A program made the translations under genes and the position numbers. From positions 1 through 56,913 of the forward strand of contig CAMODY010000001.1 in assembly GCA_946611595.1 (NCBI GenBank): 56,913 bases of DNA. The letters are read 5' to 3'. This stretch comes from an uncultured Clostridia bacterium (GTDB lineage: Bacteria; Bacillota; Clostridia; Lachnospirales; Lachnospiraceae). Shown piece by piece: positions 1 through 7,357 of this stretch. The notes under the pieces were generated by a model that was given only the letters and a program-made list of their open reading frames with translations, had not been told where the DNA came from and did no database searches. Positions within the stretch are counted from its first letter, which is position 1; every line of letters begins with the position of its first letter.

Positions 1-418
1 AAACATCATCAAACTCGTCAGCATCTGGCGGATTTACCAGGTATGCCGGTTTTCCTGTTTCAACTGCAAATGCATTGATGATCTGTGCACCTAAGATAGC
101 CGGGTGCTCCATCAGTCTTCCGGATGAGCAGTCCTCTAAGATCTTTGCATTAACAGGGAAAATACCTGTGGTCGTGGACTCAAGACCGCCAGAGTATGCT
201 GCAAATGCATCCATGTCTTTGATATCAATGTTGTTGTTTTTCAGCTCTTCCATAATTGTTTCTACTCTGTACGGAAGCTGATCAGATACTCTTGCAAAAG
301 TTTTCAGTTTTTCAGTATCGTGCTGAACGTTTGCTTTAAAGAGTCTTTCCTCGCCATCAAAAACAGCGAGCTTTGTGCTGGTAGAACCAGGGCTTAATGT
401 AAAAATCTTATATCCCAT
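1..418 (-). CDS. Butyrate kinase family protein (second paralogue, 3' part outside window)
   Basis: This is the N-terminal 139 residues of an acetate/butyrate kinase (ASKHA fold); the rest lies beyond base 1. The protein opens with MGYKIFTLSPGSTSTKLAVF, the phosphate-1 loop of butyrate kinases, in which PGSTSTK is shared with the full-length kinase at 1232-2311. The ATG at 418 has a GAGAGG ribosome site 6 nt upstream. It follows the GntR gene after 126 bp with no terminator seen, so it probably belongs to the same operon. The region after residue 70 (YSGGLESTTTG, then SGRLMEHPAILGAQI) differs clearly from the paralogue (SRCGLLPPIEAG, then NHPSNLGAPI), so substrate choice may differ. Family assignment is firm; the substrate is unknown and could be a branched or aromatic acyl phosphate. 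Confidence 0.85.
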   Translation of the reverse strand, partial: MGYKIFTLSPGSTSTKLAVFDGEERLFKANVQHDTEKLKTFARVSDQLPYRVETIMEELKNNNIDIKDMDAFAAYSGGLESTTTGIFPVNAKILEDCSSGRLMEHPAILGAQIINAFAVETGKPAYLVNPPDADEFDDV

Positions 419-544
419 GTTAACCTCTCAATACTATTACTGATTTATTAGTTACCTGCCTCTAAAGGAGTTTACTTTTGGGCTGCAGCCAGAGTCTAAC
501 ATCCTTTTCGGCTTATGTTTTTTGTTTTGAAAAAGCACGCATAC

Positions 545-1225
545 TTAAATGAAAAATTCCGGATACTTCTTCTTCATCTCGTTGCCGTAACGACCGACGG
601 AGTCGATATGATGGTTGATCACATCTCTTGCGCCTTTGCTATCTTTCTTTTCAATTGCTTCGATAATCATCTCATGCTCTTTCGGGAGATCACCAATGCG
701 CTCTAATGTACCGACTTCCATATTTCTCCATCTTCTGACATGCATAAATGCATCTTCATAAAGATAAGGGAGATTCGGTCTGCCAACAGCAGCTAAAAGC
801 AGATTATGGAATTCATCATCAAGTTTGTAAAAACCATTCGGGTCTGCTTTATAATCTTTGATCGCTTTCTGTTTTTCCAGACAATTCCGTAAAGACTGGA
901 TCAGTTTTTCATTATCATCTTTTTCAATGATCCTGCGAACAGTTTCCTGTTCGATCGCCTCACGAAGATATAAAACGTCATTAATGAATTCCAGATCGAT
1001 CAAAGAAACGAAAGTTCCACGCTGAGGGTATACATCTACAAATCCGCGCTCTTTCAGAACTGCGAGTGCTCCACGCACAGTATGACGGGTCGTGTCATAA
1101 GCTGCGCAAAGATCGCCTTCGCTGATCAGCTCGCCCGGCATATATTTGAGACTTTCAATTTTTTTCAGCAGATCATTTACAATGTTATCGCTGGTAATGA
1201 CCCGCCTTACTCTCTGCATGTTCAT
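545..1225 (-). CDS. GntR-family (FCD/FadR subfamily) transcriptional regulator
   Basis: The 226-residue protein has an N-terminal winged helix-turn-helix (about residues 10-75, with PGELISEGDLCAAYDTTRHT and the wing YPQRGTFV) followed by an all-helical FCD ligand domain. Likely metal/ligand residues are visible: the Asp and His of DDEFHNLL, the His of EHEMIIEAI, and the His of NHHIDSV. It starts 6 bp after the butyrate kinase stop, so it is cotranscribed with the genes it probably controls. FCD regulators bind short dyads of the TTGT...ACAA type and respond to organic acids. A perfect 10-bp dyad of that type lies in the operon leader at 5851-5860, so autoregulation with a 2-oxo- or 2-hydroxyacid effector is a reasonable inference. 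An ATG two codons downstream is an alternative start. Confidence 0.88.
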   Translation of the reverse strand: MNMQRVRRVITSDNIVNDLLKKIESLKYMPGELISEGDLCAAYDTTRHTVRGALAVLKERGFVDVYPQRGTFVSLIDLEFINDVLYLREAIEQETVRRIIEKDDNEKLIQSLRNCLEKQKAIKDYKADPNGFYKLDDEFHNLLLAAVGRPNLPYLYEDAFMHVRRWRNMEVGTLERIGDLPKEHEMIIEAIEKKDSKGARDVINHHIDSVGRYGNEMKKKYPEFFI

Positions 1226-1231
1226 TTTCTC

Positions 1232-2311
1232 TTACAGTTTTCCTTCCACTTTTACGAAGTCTTTTGCTTTCTCCTCGCCTCTTAAGACACGAAGGCATCC
1301 AAATGCCAGAGAATCCATCTCATTCTCGCCCGGATAAATAACAACCGGAGCAATGAATTTAACTCTGTCAGATACCATCTTTGTGAACATCTCAGAATGA
1401 GCGATACCGCCTGTCAGGATGATTGCATCTACCTGACCGCAGCAGGTTGCTGCACAAGCACAAAGGTGTTTTGCAACGCCAAGTGCCATTGCTTCATAAA
1501 CAAGTTTTGCATGCTCATCGCCATTTGCGATCATCTTCTCTACTTCTCTGGAATCGTTAGTTCCAAGGTGAGAGTTAAGACCACCCTGTCCTTTGATTCT
1601 TTTCATCATGGACTTCTGATCATACTCTCCGCTGAATGCCATGTCTACGACCTGGAACAGCGGAAGTCCTCCGGTTCTTTCCGGAGAGAACGGGCCTTCC
1701 TCATCGCTTACGAAGTCGATGATTCTTCCCTGAGAATGAAGCGCAACAGAGATTCCGCCGCCAAGATGGGAAATTAAAAGGTTGGATTTGTCATATGCAT
1801 TTCCTGTTTCCTTTTCCCACTTTTTAGCTGCAGCTCTCATGTTCAGGTTATGGCCTAAAGCTTTTCTTCTCATCTCTTTAAATCCTGTGATCTTAGTCAA
1901 CGGGATCATTTCATCAACTGTGATTCCGTCATAAACGTATGCCGGAATATTCAGCTGAGTAGAGAGCGCATAAGCGATCGGTGCACCAAGGTTTGAAGGA
2001 TGGTTGTTCTGCGGATTGTTCTGCAGCTGCCATACCATATCCTCGTTTACTTTATAAGCGCCGGCTTCGATCGGCGGAAGGAGTCCGCATCTGCTGACGA
2101 TAGCGGTCAGATCTTCCAGTTTTACACCGTGTTTTTCCAGTGCATCTAAGATCATATCTCTACGGAATTCGTACTGATCTTTGATCTCATCAAACTTTGC
2201 CAGTTCTTCCGTAGAATGGGCAATGCTTTCAACAAATACCGGAGTCTCGTCATCATAGACAGCGATCTTTGTGGAAGTGGAACCCGGGTTCATGATTAAT
2301 AATTTTTCCAT
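1232..2311 (-). CDS. buk: Butyrate kinase
   Basis: The 359-residue protein has the usual length and motifs of butyrate kinase: the N-terminal MNPGSTSTKIAV loop, SHLGGGISVALHSQGRIIDF (phosphate-2 region), GPFSPERTGGLP, and the C-terminal ILTGGIAHSEM and PVVIYPGENEMDSLAFG segments. It converts an acyl phosphate plus ADP to the free acid plus ATP. It sits 33 bp downstream of the 2-hydroxyacid dehydrogenase and 6 bp upstream of the GntR gene. No phosphotransbutyrylase is visible in the window, although such a gene normally supplies the acyl phosphate; it may lie beyond base 1. Next to IorAB the likely physiological substrates are aryl- or branched-chain acyl phosphates from amino acid catabolism, which is inference. 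The start codon is preceded by an AGGAGGC ribosome site. Confidence 0.93.
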   Translation of the reverse strand: MEKLLIMNPGSTSTKIAVYDDETPVFVESIAHSTEELAKFDEIKDQYEFRRDMILDALEKHGVKLEDLTAIVSRCGLLPPIEAGAYKVNEDMVWQLQNNPQNNHPSNLGAPIAYALSTQLNIPAYVYDGITVDEMIPLTKITGFKEMRRKALGHNLNMRAAAKKWEKETGNAYDKSNLLISHLGGGISVALHSQGRIIDFVSDEEGPFSPERTGGLPLFQVVDMAFSGEYDQKSMMKRIKGQGGLNSHLGTNDSREVEKMIANGDEHAKLVYEAMALGVAKHLCACAATCCGQVDAIILTGGIAHSEMFTKMVSDRVKFIAPVVIYPGENEMDSLAFGCLRVLRGEEKAKDFVKVEGKL

Positions 2312-2344
2312 AGTGCCTCCTGTAAAATGTGTGATTACGGGATC

Positions 2345-3331
2345 TTATCTGTTCATAATGTTCTGAGGCTCTTTGCCTGCTTCAACTGCTTCAAAGTTTG
2401 CAATTGCGCCGTTAAGCATTGTGATGAAAGCTTCATCTGTCATACCACCGATGTGCGGAGTCAGAGTCAGTCTGTCCATTCCTGCAGGGCTCATGTTCAG
2501 AAGGATGTGATCCTTCGGAGTCGGTTCCGGAGCAACAACGTCAAGTGCTGCGTGTGCGATCTCGCCGTTCTCTAATGCATATGCAAGAGCTTCATCGTTG
2601 ATAACTTCACCACGTGCAGTGTTAATTACGATTGCAGTGTTCTTCATTTCTTTGAACTGTTTCTCACCAAGCATTCCAACTGTCTCAGGGAATACCGGAA
2701 CGTGCATGGAGATAACGTCGCAAGCTTTGCAAAGATCATCAAATTCCATGTACTCGATGTTCAGTTCTTTTTCCTGCTCCGGTGTCGGACGGAAAGTATC
2801 ATAGTAGCTGATCTTTACGTTCCAGCCCTGAAGTTTCTTAACTGCTTCTTTTGCGATAGCACCCATGCCTACGAAGCCGATGTGCTTACCAGCGATCTCA
2901 TGAACGCCCATTGCTAGGGAATCACCCTTAACAACTGTATAATCTTCGTTCTTTAATCTTCTGTCGCTTAATGCGATTCTTCTGAATGCAGCAAGCATTA
3001 ATGCGATCGTGTGCTCAGCAACGCCGTTTGCATTTGCACCTCTGTTATTGCATACAGGAATGCCCATTTCTTTTGCTTTGTTAAAATCAATCTTGTCAAA
3101 TGCAACACCTTCAGACTGGATCAGTTTCAGCTGCGGATTTGCCTCGATTACAGCTGCACTTACCGGATGAACAGCGCCTACGAAAAGGTATTCAACACCC
3201 TTTAATGCTTCGATCAGCTGCTCGTCTGTGTACGGAACATCTACATAAGTGATATCCCAGTCTTCCGGGAAATAGATTCCATACTTTTCAAATCTTGATG
3301 GTGCTACGGTTGACACAAGTTTCTTTGCCAT
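2345..3331 (-). CDS. D-isomer-specific 2-hydroxyacid dehydrogenase, NAD-binding
   Basis: The 328-residue protein is a D-2-hydroxyacid dehydrogenase that would interconvert a 2-oxoacid and a D-2-hydroxyacid with NAD(H). The nucleotide loop is GFVGMGAIAKEAV, the catalytic Arg is in INTARGEVIN, the Glu is in VVAPEPTP, and the catalytic His is in LTPHIGGMTDEA. Its place between iorB and buk suggests it handles the same 2-oxoacids as IorAB, for example reducing arylpyruvates to aryl-lactates as an electron sink; that assignment comes from context. A GGAGGAT ribosome site sits in front of the ATG. Phosphoglycerate dehydrogenase is less likely because there is no ACT domain and serine genes are absent nearby. 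Confidence 0.88.
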   Translation of the reverse strand: MAKKLVSTVAPSRFEKYGIYFPEDWDITYVDVPYTDEQLIEALKGVEYLFVGAVHPVSAAVIEANPQLKLIQSEGVAFDKIDFNKAKEMGIPVCNNRGANANGVAEHTIALMLAAFRRIALSDRRLKNEDYTVVKGDSLAMGVHEIAGKHIGFVGMGAIAKEAVKKLQGWNVKISYYDTFRPTPEQEKELNIEYMEFDDLCKACDVISMHVPVFPETVGMLGEKQFKEMKNTAIVINTARGEVINDEALAYALENGEIAHAALDVVAPEPTPKDHILLNMSPAGMDRLTLTPHIGGMTDEAFITMLNGAIANFEAVEAGKEPQNIMNR

Positions 3332-3418
3332 GTTACATCCTCCTGTTTCTTTTACTACATGAAAATAGTTTTACTTTGTTCTTTTTATCTGCAATAGCGA
3401 AATAGCTAATTATGCACT

Positions 3419-3988
3419 TTACATCTGATAGCCGCTCTCAAAGGCTTTAAGGTTTAAGTCCACCAGTTTTTCCGGAACGTTTTTAGCGATCAGACCTTTC
3501 CAGTCCACATCATCTAACCCAAGCTGCTTTACAAGTGCGCCTAAAAGCACGATATTCTGTGCTTTCACATTTCCGAGTTCTTCAGCAGCTTTATATGCAT
3601 CCACTACAAATACATTCGGAACCACTTTTTTAAGTTCTTCTGTCGCATCCGTAGGATATTCAGCAGCTCCCGTAAGGACCGGCATAGGCAGTATTTCTCT
3701 GGTATCTGTGATCACTGCACCGCCTTCTTTTAAATACGGGATCGCACGTACTGCTTCAATTTTTTCAAAAGATACGATAAGGTCTGCCTCCCCTTCTCCT
3801 ACGATTGGGGAATATACCTTATCTCCATATTTGATCTGTGTAACAACGGTACCGCCTCTCTGGCTCATACCGTGGATCTCGCTCATCTTGACATCAAAGC
3901 CTTTTTCGATCAAGCCTTTCGAAAGAATGGTTGAAGTAGTGATCGTACCTTGTCCGCCAACACCGACTAAAATAATTGCCTTTGTCAT
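3419..3988 (-). CDS. iorB: Indolepyruvate ferredoxin oxidoreductase, beta subunit
   Basis: The 189-residue protein is the gamma-type (POR_N/IorB) subunit of a 2-oxoacid:ferredoxin oxidoreductase, opening with MTKAIILVGVGGQGTITTST and containing EIHGMSQRGGTVVTQIKYG and SPIVGEGEADLIVSFE, all typical of IorB. With IorA it oxidatively decarboxylates aryl pyruvates to aryl-acetyl-CoA, reducing ferredoxin in the cytoplasm. The ATG at 3988 is chosen because it begins the conserved Rossmann-like strand; longer in-frame starts would run into iorA. Only one base separates it from the iorA stop, so translation is probably coupled. It is followed by an 87-bp gap with no clear terminator before the dehydrogenase. 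Confidence 0.94.
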   Translation of the reverse strand: MTKAIILVGVGGQGTITTSTILSKGLIEKGFDVKMSEIHGMSQRGGTVVTQIKYGDKVYSPIVGEGEADLIVSFEKIEAVRAIPYLKEGGAVITDTREILPMPVLTGAAEYPTDATEELKKVVPNVFVVDAYKAAEELGNVKAQNIVLLGALVKQLGLDDVDWKGLIAKNVPEKLVDLNLKAFESGYQM

Positions 3989-3989
3989 C

Positions 3990-5780
3990 TTACTCACCCA
4001 CTTTCTCGATCGCATCAAACTTGCACTGCTGGATACACAGACCACAGCGGTTACAGTTTGCAACATCTGCGATATAAGCCTTTTTATTTGCTTCATCAAA
4101 TGCGATAGACGGGCAGGCAATCTTCATGCACTGCCTGCAGCCAACACACTTGTCAGGATTCATCTGTACGTGTTTTCCTGCGTTCGCTCTCTGTACTTCT
4201 TTGATCAATGCGCAAGGTCTCTTGGTAATGATCACGAAAGGACCTTCAGCCTTAAGCGCAGCCTCAAGAGCTTCTTTTGCTGCCTCCTGATCAACCGGGT
4301 CAAAGACGCGTAAATGATCATCATCAATACCTAAGGAACGGACAACACTTTCAATATCGATCGCCGGGGATTCGTAACCCATTAAGTTCTTTGTTGTACC
4401 CGGGTTTTGCTGATGGCCCGTCATAGCGGTAATGGAGTTATCCAAAATACATGCAACAACATTGGATTCAGATGCTACGATATCGATCAGTGAAGTAAGC
4501 CCTGAATGGAAGAAGGTAGAATCTCCAAGTTCACCAATTGCTTTGCGGCTATCACCCTGCGCTTTCAAAGCTCTTGAAAGACCAACCAGTGAAGAGAAAC
4601 CACTTCCCATGCAAATGCAGGTATCAAAGCCGCTAAGCGGCGGATTGATCGCAAGTGCATAGCATCCAATGTCTCCAAGGGAAACGAATTTGTCGCGCAT
4701 TTTGCTTAATGCAAAGTAGAATCCGCGGTGCGGACATCCTGCACAAAGGACCGGCGGACGTGCCGGCACATTTACCGCATCTACCTGATAACGGAACTCG
4801 TCCTGAGATCCGATCAGGGAATCTCTTACGACCTTAGTGTTGAATTCTCCCTGGATCGTAAGCTTTTCTTTTCCGATTGCATTCGTAAAGCCAAGGGCCT
4901 TTACTGTATTTTCCAGATAAGGCTCTCCCTCTTCTACGATATATAAGGTTTCATATTTAGAAGCAAAGTCCGCCATCAGCTTTCTCGGAAGCGGATAGGT
5001 AAGACCAAGCTTTAAAACGCTAGCTGTATCGCCAAAGACTTCTTTTACATACTGGTAGGAAATACCGGAAGTGATGATTCCGATCTTTGCTCCCTCAACT
5101 TCCTCTACTCTGTTGAGTGCTGAAGTATTGGAATACTCTTCCATTTTTTCAAGAAGGTCTTCACGAATGATGTGACGTTTTTTCGCATTTACCGGAAGCA
5201 TGGAATACTTCGCTGCATTCCCCTCATATTTTTTAACCGGAACGTCAACTCTTTCTCCGATCTCTACCACACTTTTAGAATGGCATACACGCGTTGTCAT
5301 ACGGAAAAGGACCGGAACGTCGTATTCTTCGGATAGTTTCATCGCCTCGATAATAAAATCCTTGCACTCCTGAGAGTCTGAAGGTTCTACCATTGCAAGT
5401 TTTGCATGCGGTGCATAAAGGCGGTTATCCTGCTCGTTCTGGGAACTATGACATGCCGGATCGTCTGCAGTAACAAAAATAAGTGCACCATTCACACCGC
5501 AATATCCCATCGTAAAGATCGGGTCTGCGGCAACATTCATACCTACATGTTTGAACGTACAGATTGAACGCATGCCTCCGATACTTGCACCGGAAGCTGC
5601 CTCTGCTGCGACCTTTTCATTCGGTGACCATTCGCTGTAAATAACGTCTTTATAAAGGCCTCCGATATTCTCTAATATCTCTGTGCTTGGTGTGCCTGGA
5701 TAGGCAGATGCGAAATGACCGCCGCCCTCATAGAAGCCACGGGCTACCGCTTCATTTCCGCTCATGATCATCTTACTCAT
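3990..5780 (-). CDS. iorA: Indolepyruvate ferredoxin oxidoreductase, alpha subunit
   Basis: The 596-residue catalytic subunit carries an N-terminal pyrimidine-binding domain (MSGNEAVARGFYEGG, YPGTPSTEI), a central transketolase-C-like part, the thiamine diphosphate domain (GELGDSTFFHSGL ending in LDNSITAMTG), and a C-terminal two-cluster ferredoxin domain with cysteines at about 545/548/551/556 and 576/579/582/586. The first cluster motif, CxxCxxCx4C, is the slightly unusual form known in IorA proteins. It decarboxylates aryl pyruvates to acyl-CoA and passes electrons to ferredoxin. It is the first gene of the operon; an AGGAAGG ribosome site precedes the ATG and a strong promoter lies about 95 bp upstream. 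Confidence 0.95.
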   Translation of the reverse strand: MSKMIMSGNEAVARGFYEGGGHFASAYPGTPSTEILENIGGLYKDVIYSEWSPNEKVAAEAASGASIGGMRSICTFKHVGMNVAADPIFTMGYCGVNGALIFVTADDPACHSSQNEQDNRLYAPHAKLAMVEPSDSQECKDFIIEAMKLSEEYDVPVLFRMTTRVCHSKSVVEIGERVDVPVKKYEGNAAKYSMLPVNAKKRHIIREDLLEKMEEYSNTSALNRVEEVEGAKIGIITSGISYQYVKEVFGDTASVLKLGLTYPLPRKLMADFASKYETLYIVEEGEPYLENTVKALGFTNAIGKEKLTIQGEFNTKVVRDSLIGSQDEFRYQVDAVNVPARPPVLCAGCPHRGFYFALSKMRDKFVSLGDIGCYALAINPPLSGFDTCICMGSGFSSLVGLSRALKAQGDSRKAIGELGDSTFFHSGLTSLIDIVASESNVVACILDNSITAMTGHQQNPGTTKNLMGYESPAIDIESVVRSLGIDDDHLRVFDPVDQEAAKEALEAALKAEGPFVIITKRPCALIKEVQRANAGKHVQMNPDKCVGCRQCMKIACPSIAFDEANKKAYIADVANCNRCGLCIQQCKFDAIEKVGE

Positions 5781-5842
5781 AACAAGTCTTCCTTCCTGAA
5801 AAAGTACTGCCAGATAGAAGTTAATTGCTTAAAAAATTCAAT

Positions 5843-5860
5843 TTGTCAACTTGTCGACAA
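5843..5860. promoter_or_regulatory. Candidate operator dyad (GntR- or Rex-like) in the iorA leader
   Basis: TTGTCAACTTGTCGACAA is an 18-bp inverted repeat with one mismatch pair in 7-bp arms, and its last ten bases, TTGTCGACAA (5851-5860), form a perfect palindrome. It lies just downstream of the predicted transcription start of the iorA operon (about 5865), where a bound repressor would block transcription. Two readings are possible: a site for the FCD-GntR protein encoded in the operon, or a diverged Rex site (clostridial consensus as I recall it, TTGTTAAN4TTAACAA, with three differences here). The dyad is seen; the binding protein is inferred. Confidence 0.5.
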
Positions 5861-5871
5861 ATCTCTATTTT

Positions 5872-5900
5872 ATTGTACTTGAGCTTATACAATTTGGCAA
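5872..5900 (-). promoter_or_regulatory. Promoter of the iorA operon
   Basis: On the minus strand TTGCCA (-35, 5895-5900) and TACAAT (-10, 5872-5877) are separated by exactly 17 bp, each one base from the sigma-A consensus. The predicted start near 5865 gives a leader of about 85 nt that contains the 5843-5860 dyad. Confidence 0.7.
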
Positions 5901-5946
5901 TCAATATTTCTTGAAAAATTGTACAAAAAAAGTCCCTGAAAATTGA

Positions 5947-5972
5947 AAAAGAAGCGGACTGGCCGCTTCTTT
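5947..5972 (-). terminator. Rho-independent terminator after capA
   Basis: AGAAGCGG (5950-5957) and CCGCTTCT (5963-5970) form an 8-bp GC-rich stem with a 5-nt loop, extended by A-T pairs. Read on the minus strand it is followed by a run of T, so it ends the six-gene cluster that finishes with the capA-like gene. Confidence 0.8.
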
Positions 5973-5987
5973 AATTAGTTCCATATT

Positions 5988-7346
5988 TTAAAAGCCTTCC
6001 GGATCCGGTTCCAAGCGGATGCTTTCGCGGAATCTGTTATATTCTCCGCTGATCCTGCCCATCGTACGGTTGTAGGAGTCGATTGCTGCTCCTTCCGAAC
6101 TTGCGCCCCAGCTTGATGGATCTTTTTCATTATCAAGCGGTACGATCGAATAAACTCTGCCCTGTCCGTCATCTGTAAGATCCACCCAGGTCGGAATAAT
6201 ATCAAGGCCTGTGATCTTGACCTTTCCGTTGTTAAACTTGGAGAAAGTGACATTAAAGATCAGACCGTCTTCGGTATAGCCGCGGTTGCCATCCTCATCC
6301 ATCAGATTTGCTCTCTGATTCGAGATCTCATTACCCATTGAATACAGGCAGAGCATCTCATGGCCATTGCTGCTGGTTAAGGTCTCGTAACGCTCAATAA
6401 CATGCGGATGACCGCCAACGATCACATCGACTCCCATATCGCAAAGTCTTTGGGCGATTGCCTGTTGATCCTCATTTGGATCATCCTGATATTCATCGCC
6501 CCAGTGGATGTAGAAGATATTAGCCTCTACTCCAAGCATATCCATCTGATCAAGATCACTTTGCACAGCATTATAGAGTTCATCTAAATCGCTATAGCAA
6601 AAGCTGTTGACTAGGTCCTCTCCCCCGTCTGTAAGAGGAAGACCGTTTAAGGATTTAGTCCATCCGGTACTCTCACGAGTATCGTAGGTATAGCAGACAA
6701 AGCCAAGTTTGATGCCATTAACCATCTTGGTGATGATGTAGTGCTCATCCGTACTCTGTCTTGTTCCGGTATATTCCATACCGTTTTCCTTGATCACATC
6801 GAGTGTTCTTTTAATGCCGTAGGTTCCGGAATCGTTTGCATGGTTATTTGCTGTAAGGCAGATATCAACGCCTGCATTTGCCAGAGTAGTTACGATATTA
6901 TCCGGACAATTAAAGAGCGGATAACTCTTATATTCATTCTCTTCGCCGGCACAGGTAACTTCCAGGTTTGCGACCATAATGTCAGGCGCTGAATAATATG
7001 GTGCGACCAGAGCAAAGTCTCGGCTGAAATCGTAGTTTCCGCCGCCAGTAGCTGCTGCCTCGTAGATCGGTGAATGAATCAGAATATCTCCGGTAGATCC
7101 AACCGTTACTGAAGATGCAATAGCAGGGGAAGCAAGGCGAGGTCTTACTTCCTCCGGTGCCTCCTCTTTTGGTCTGGTCACCAAAAAGACGGTCACTGCA
7201 GCGATCAATACGATTAAGATCAGCAAAAGAATTCCCGGTTTAAACCCGCCTCTTCTTCTGCGTTTTTTCTGATTTCTTCGCTGCGGTCTTTGCGTCTGAT
7301 ATCTTCTATCACTCTGATATCTTTGATTACTTCTTCTTTGACTCAT
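5988..7346 (-). CDS. Membrane-anchored CapA-family metallophosphatase-like protein
   Basis: The 452-residue protein has a very basic N-terminal tail (residues 1-35), one membrane segment (about 38-57) and an extracellular CapA/PGA_cap domain. Motifs of the calcineurin-like fold are present: GDILIH (86-91), NLE (127-129), NNHAND (167-172), HWGDEY (281-286) and GGHPHV (311-316). CapA proteins take part in poly-gamma-glutamate or other capsule production, but there are no capB or capC genes here, so a role in poly-glutamate is doubtful and a surface phosphatase or polymer-handling role is as likely. It is the last gene of the cluster, 11 bp after the coiled-coil protein, and is followed by a terminator. 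The basic tail resembles that of the PIG-L protein in the same cluster, in a mirrored topology. Confidence 0.85.
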   Translation of the reverse strand: MSQRRSNQRYQSDRRYQTQRPQRRNQKKRRRRGGFKPGILLLILIVLIAAVTVFLVTRPKEEAPEEVRPRLASPAIASSVTVGSTGDILIHSPIYEAAATGGGNYDFSRDFALVAPYYSAPDIMVANLEVTCAGEENEYKSYPLFNCPDNIVTTLANAGVDICLTANNHANDSGTYGIKRTLDVIKENGMEYTGTRQSTDEHYIITKMVNGIKLGFVCYTYDTRESTGWTKSLNGLPLTDGGEDLVNSFCYSDLDELYNAVQSDLDQMDMLGVEANIFYIHWGDEYQDDPNEDQQAIAQRLCDMGVDVIVGGHPHVIERYETLTSSNGHEMLCLYSMGNEISNQRANLMDEDGNRGYTEDGLIFNVTFSKFNNGKVKITGLDIIPTWVDLTDDGQGRVYSIVPLDNEKDPSSWGASSEGAAIDSYNRTMGRISGEYNRFRESIRLEPDPEGF

Positions 7347-7357
7347 ATGTTCACCAT

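Noticed and set aside
5975..6253. Open frame of 92 codons overlapping the capA-like gene on the same strand
   Set aside because: It is another frame of the 3' end of capA, and its end runs into the terminator hairpin region; the capA frame holds the conserved domain.
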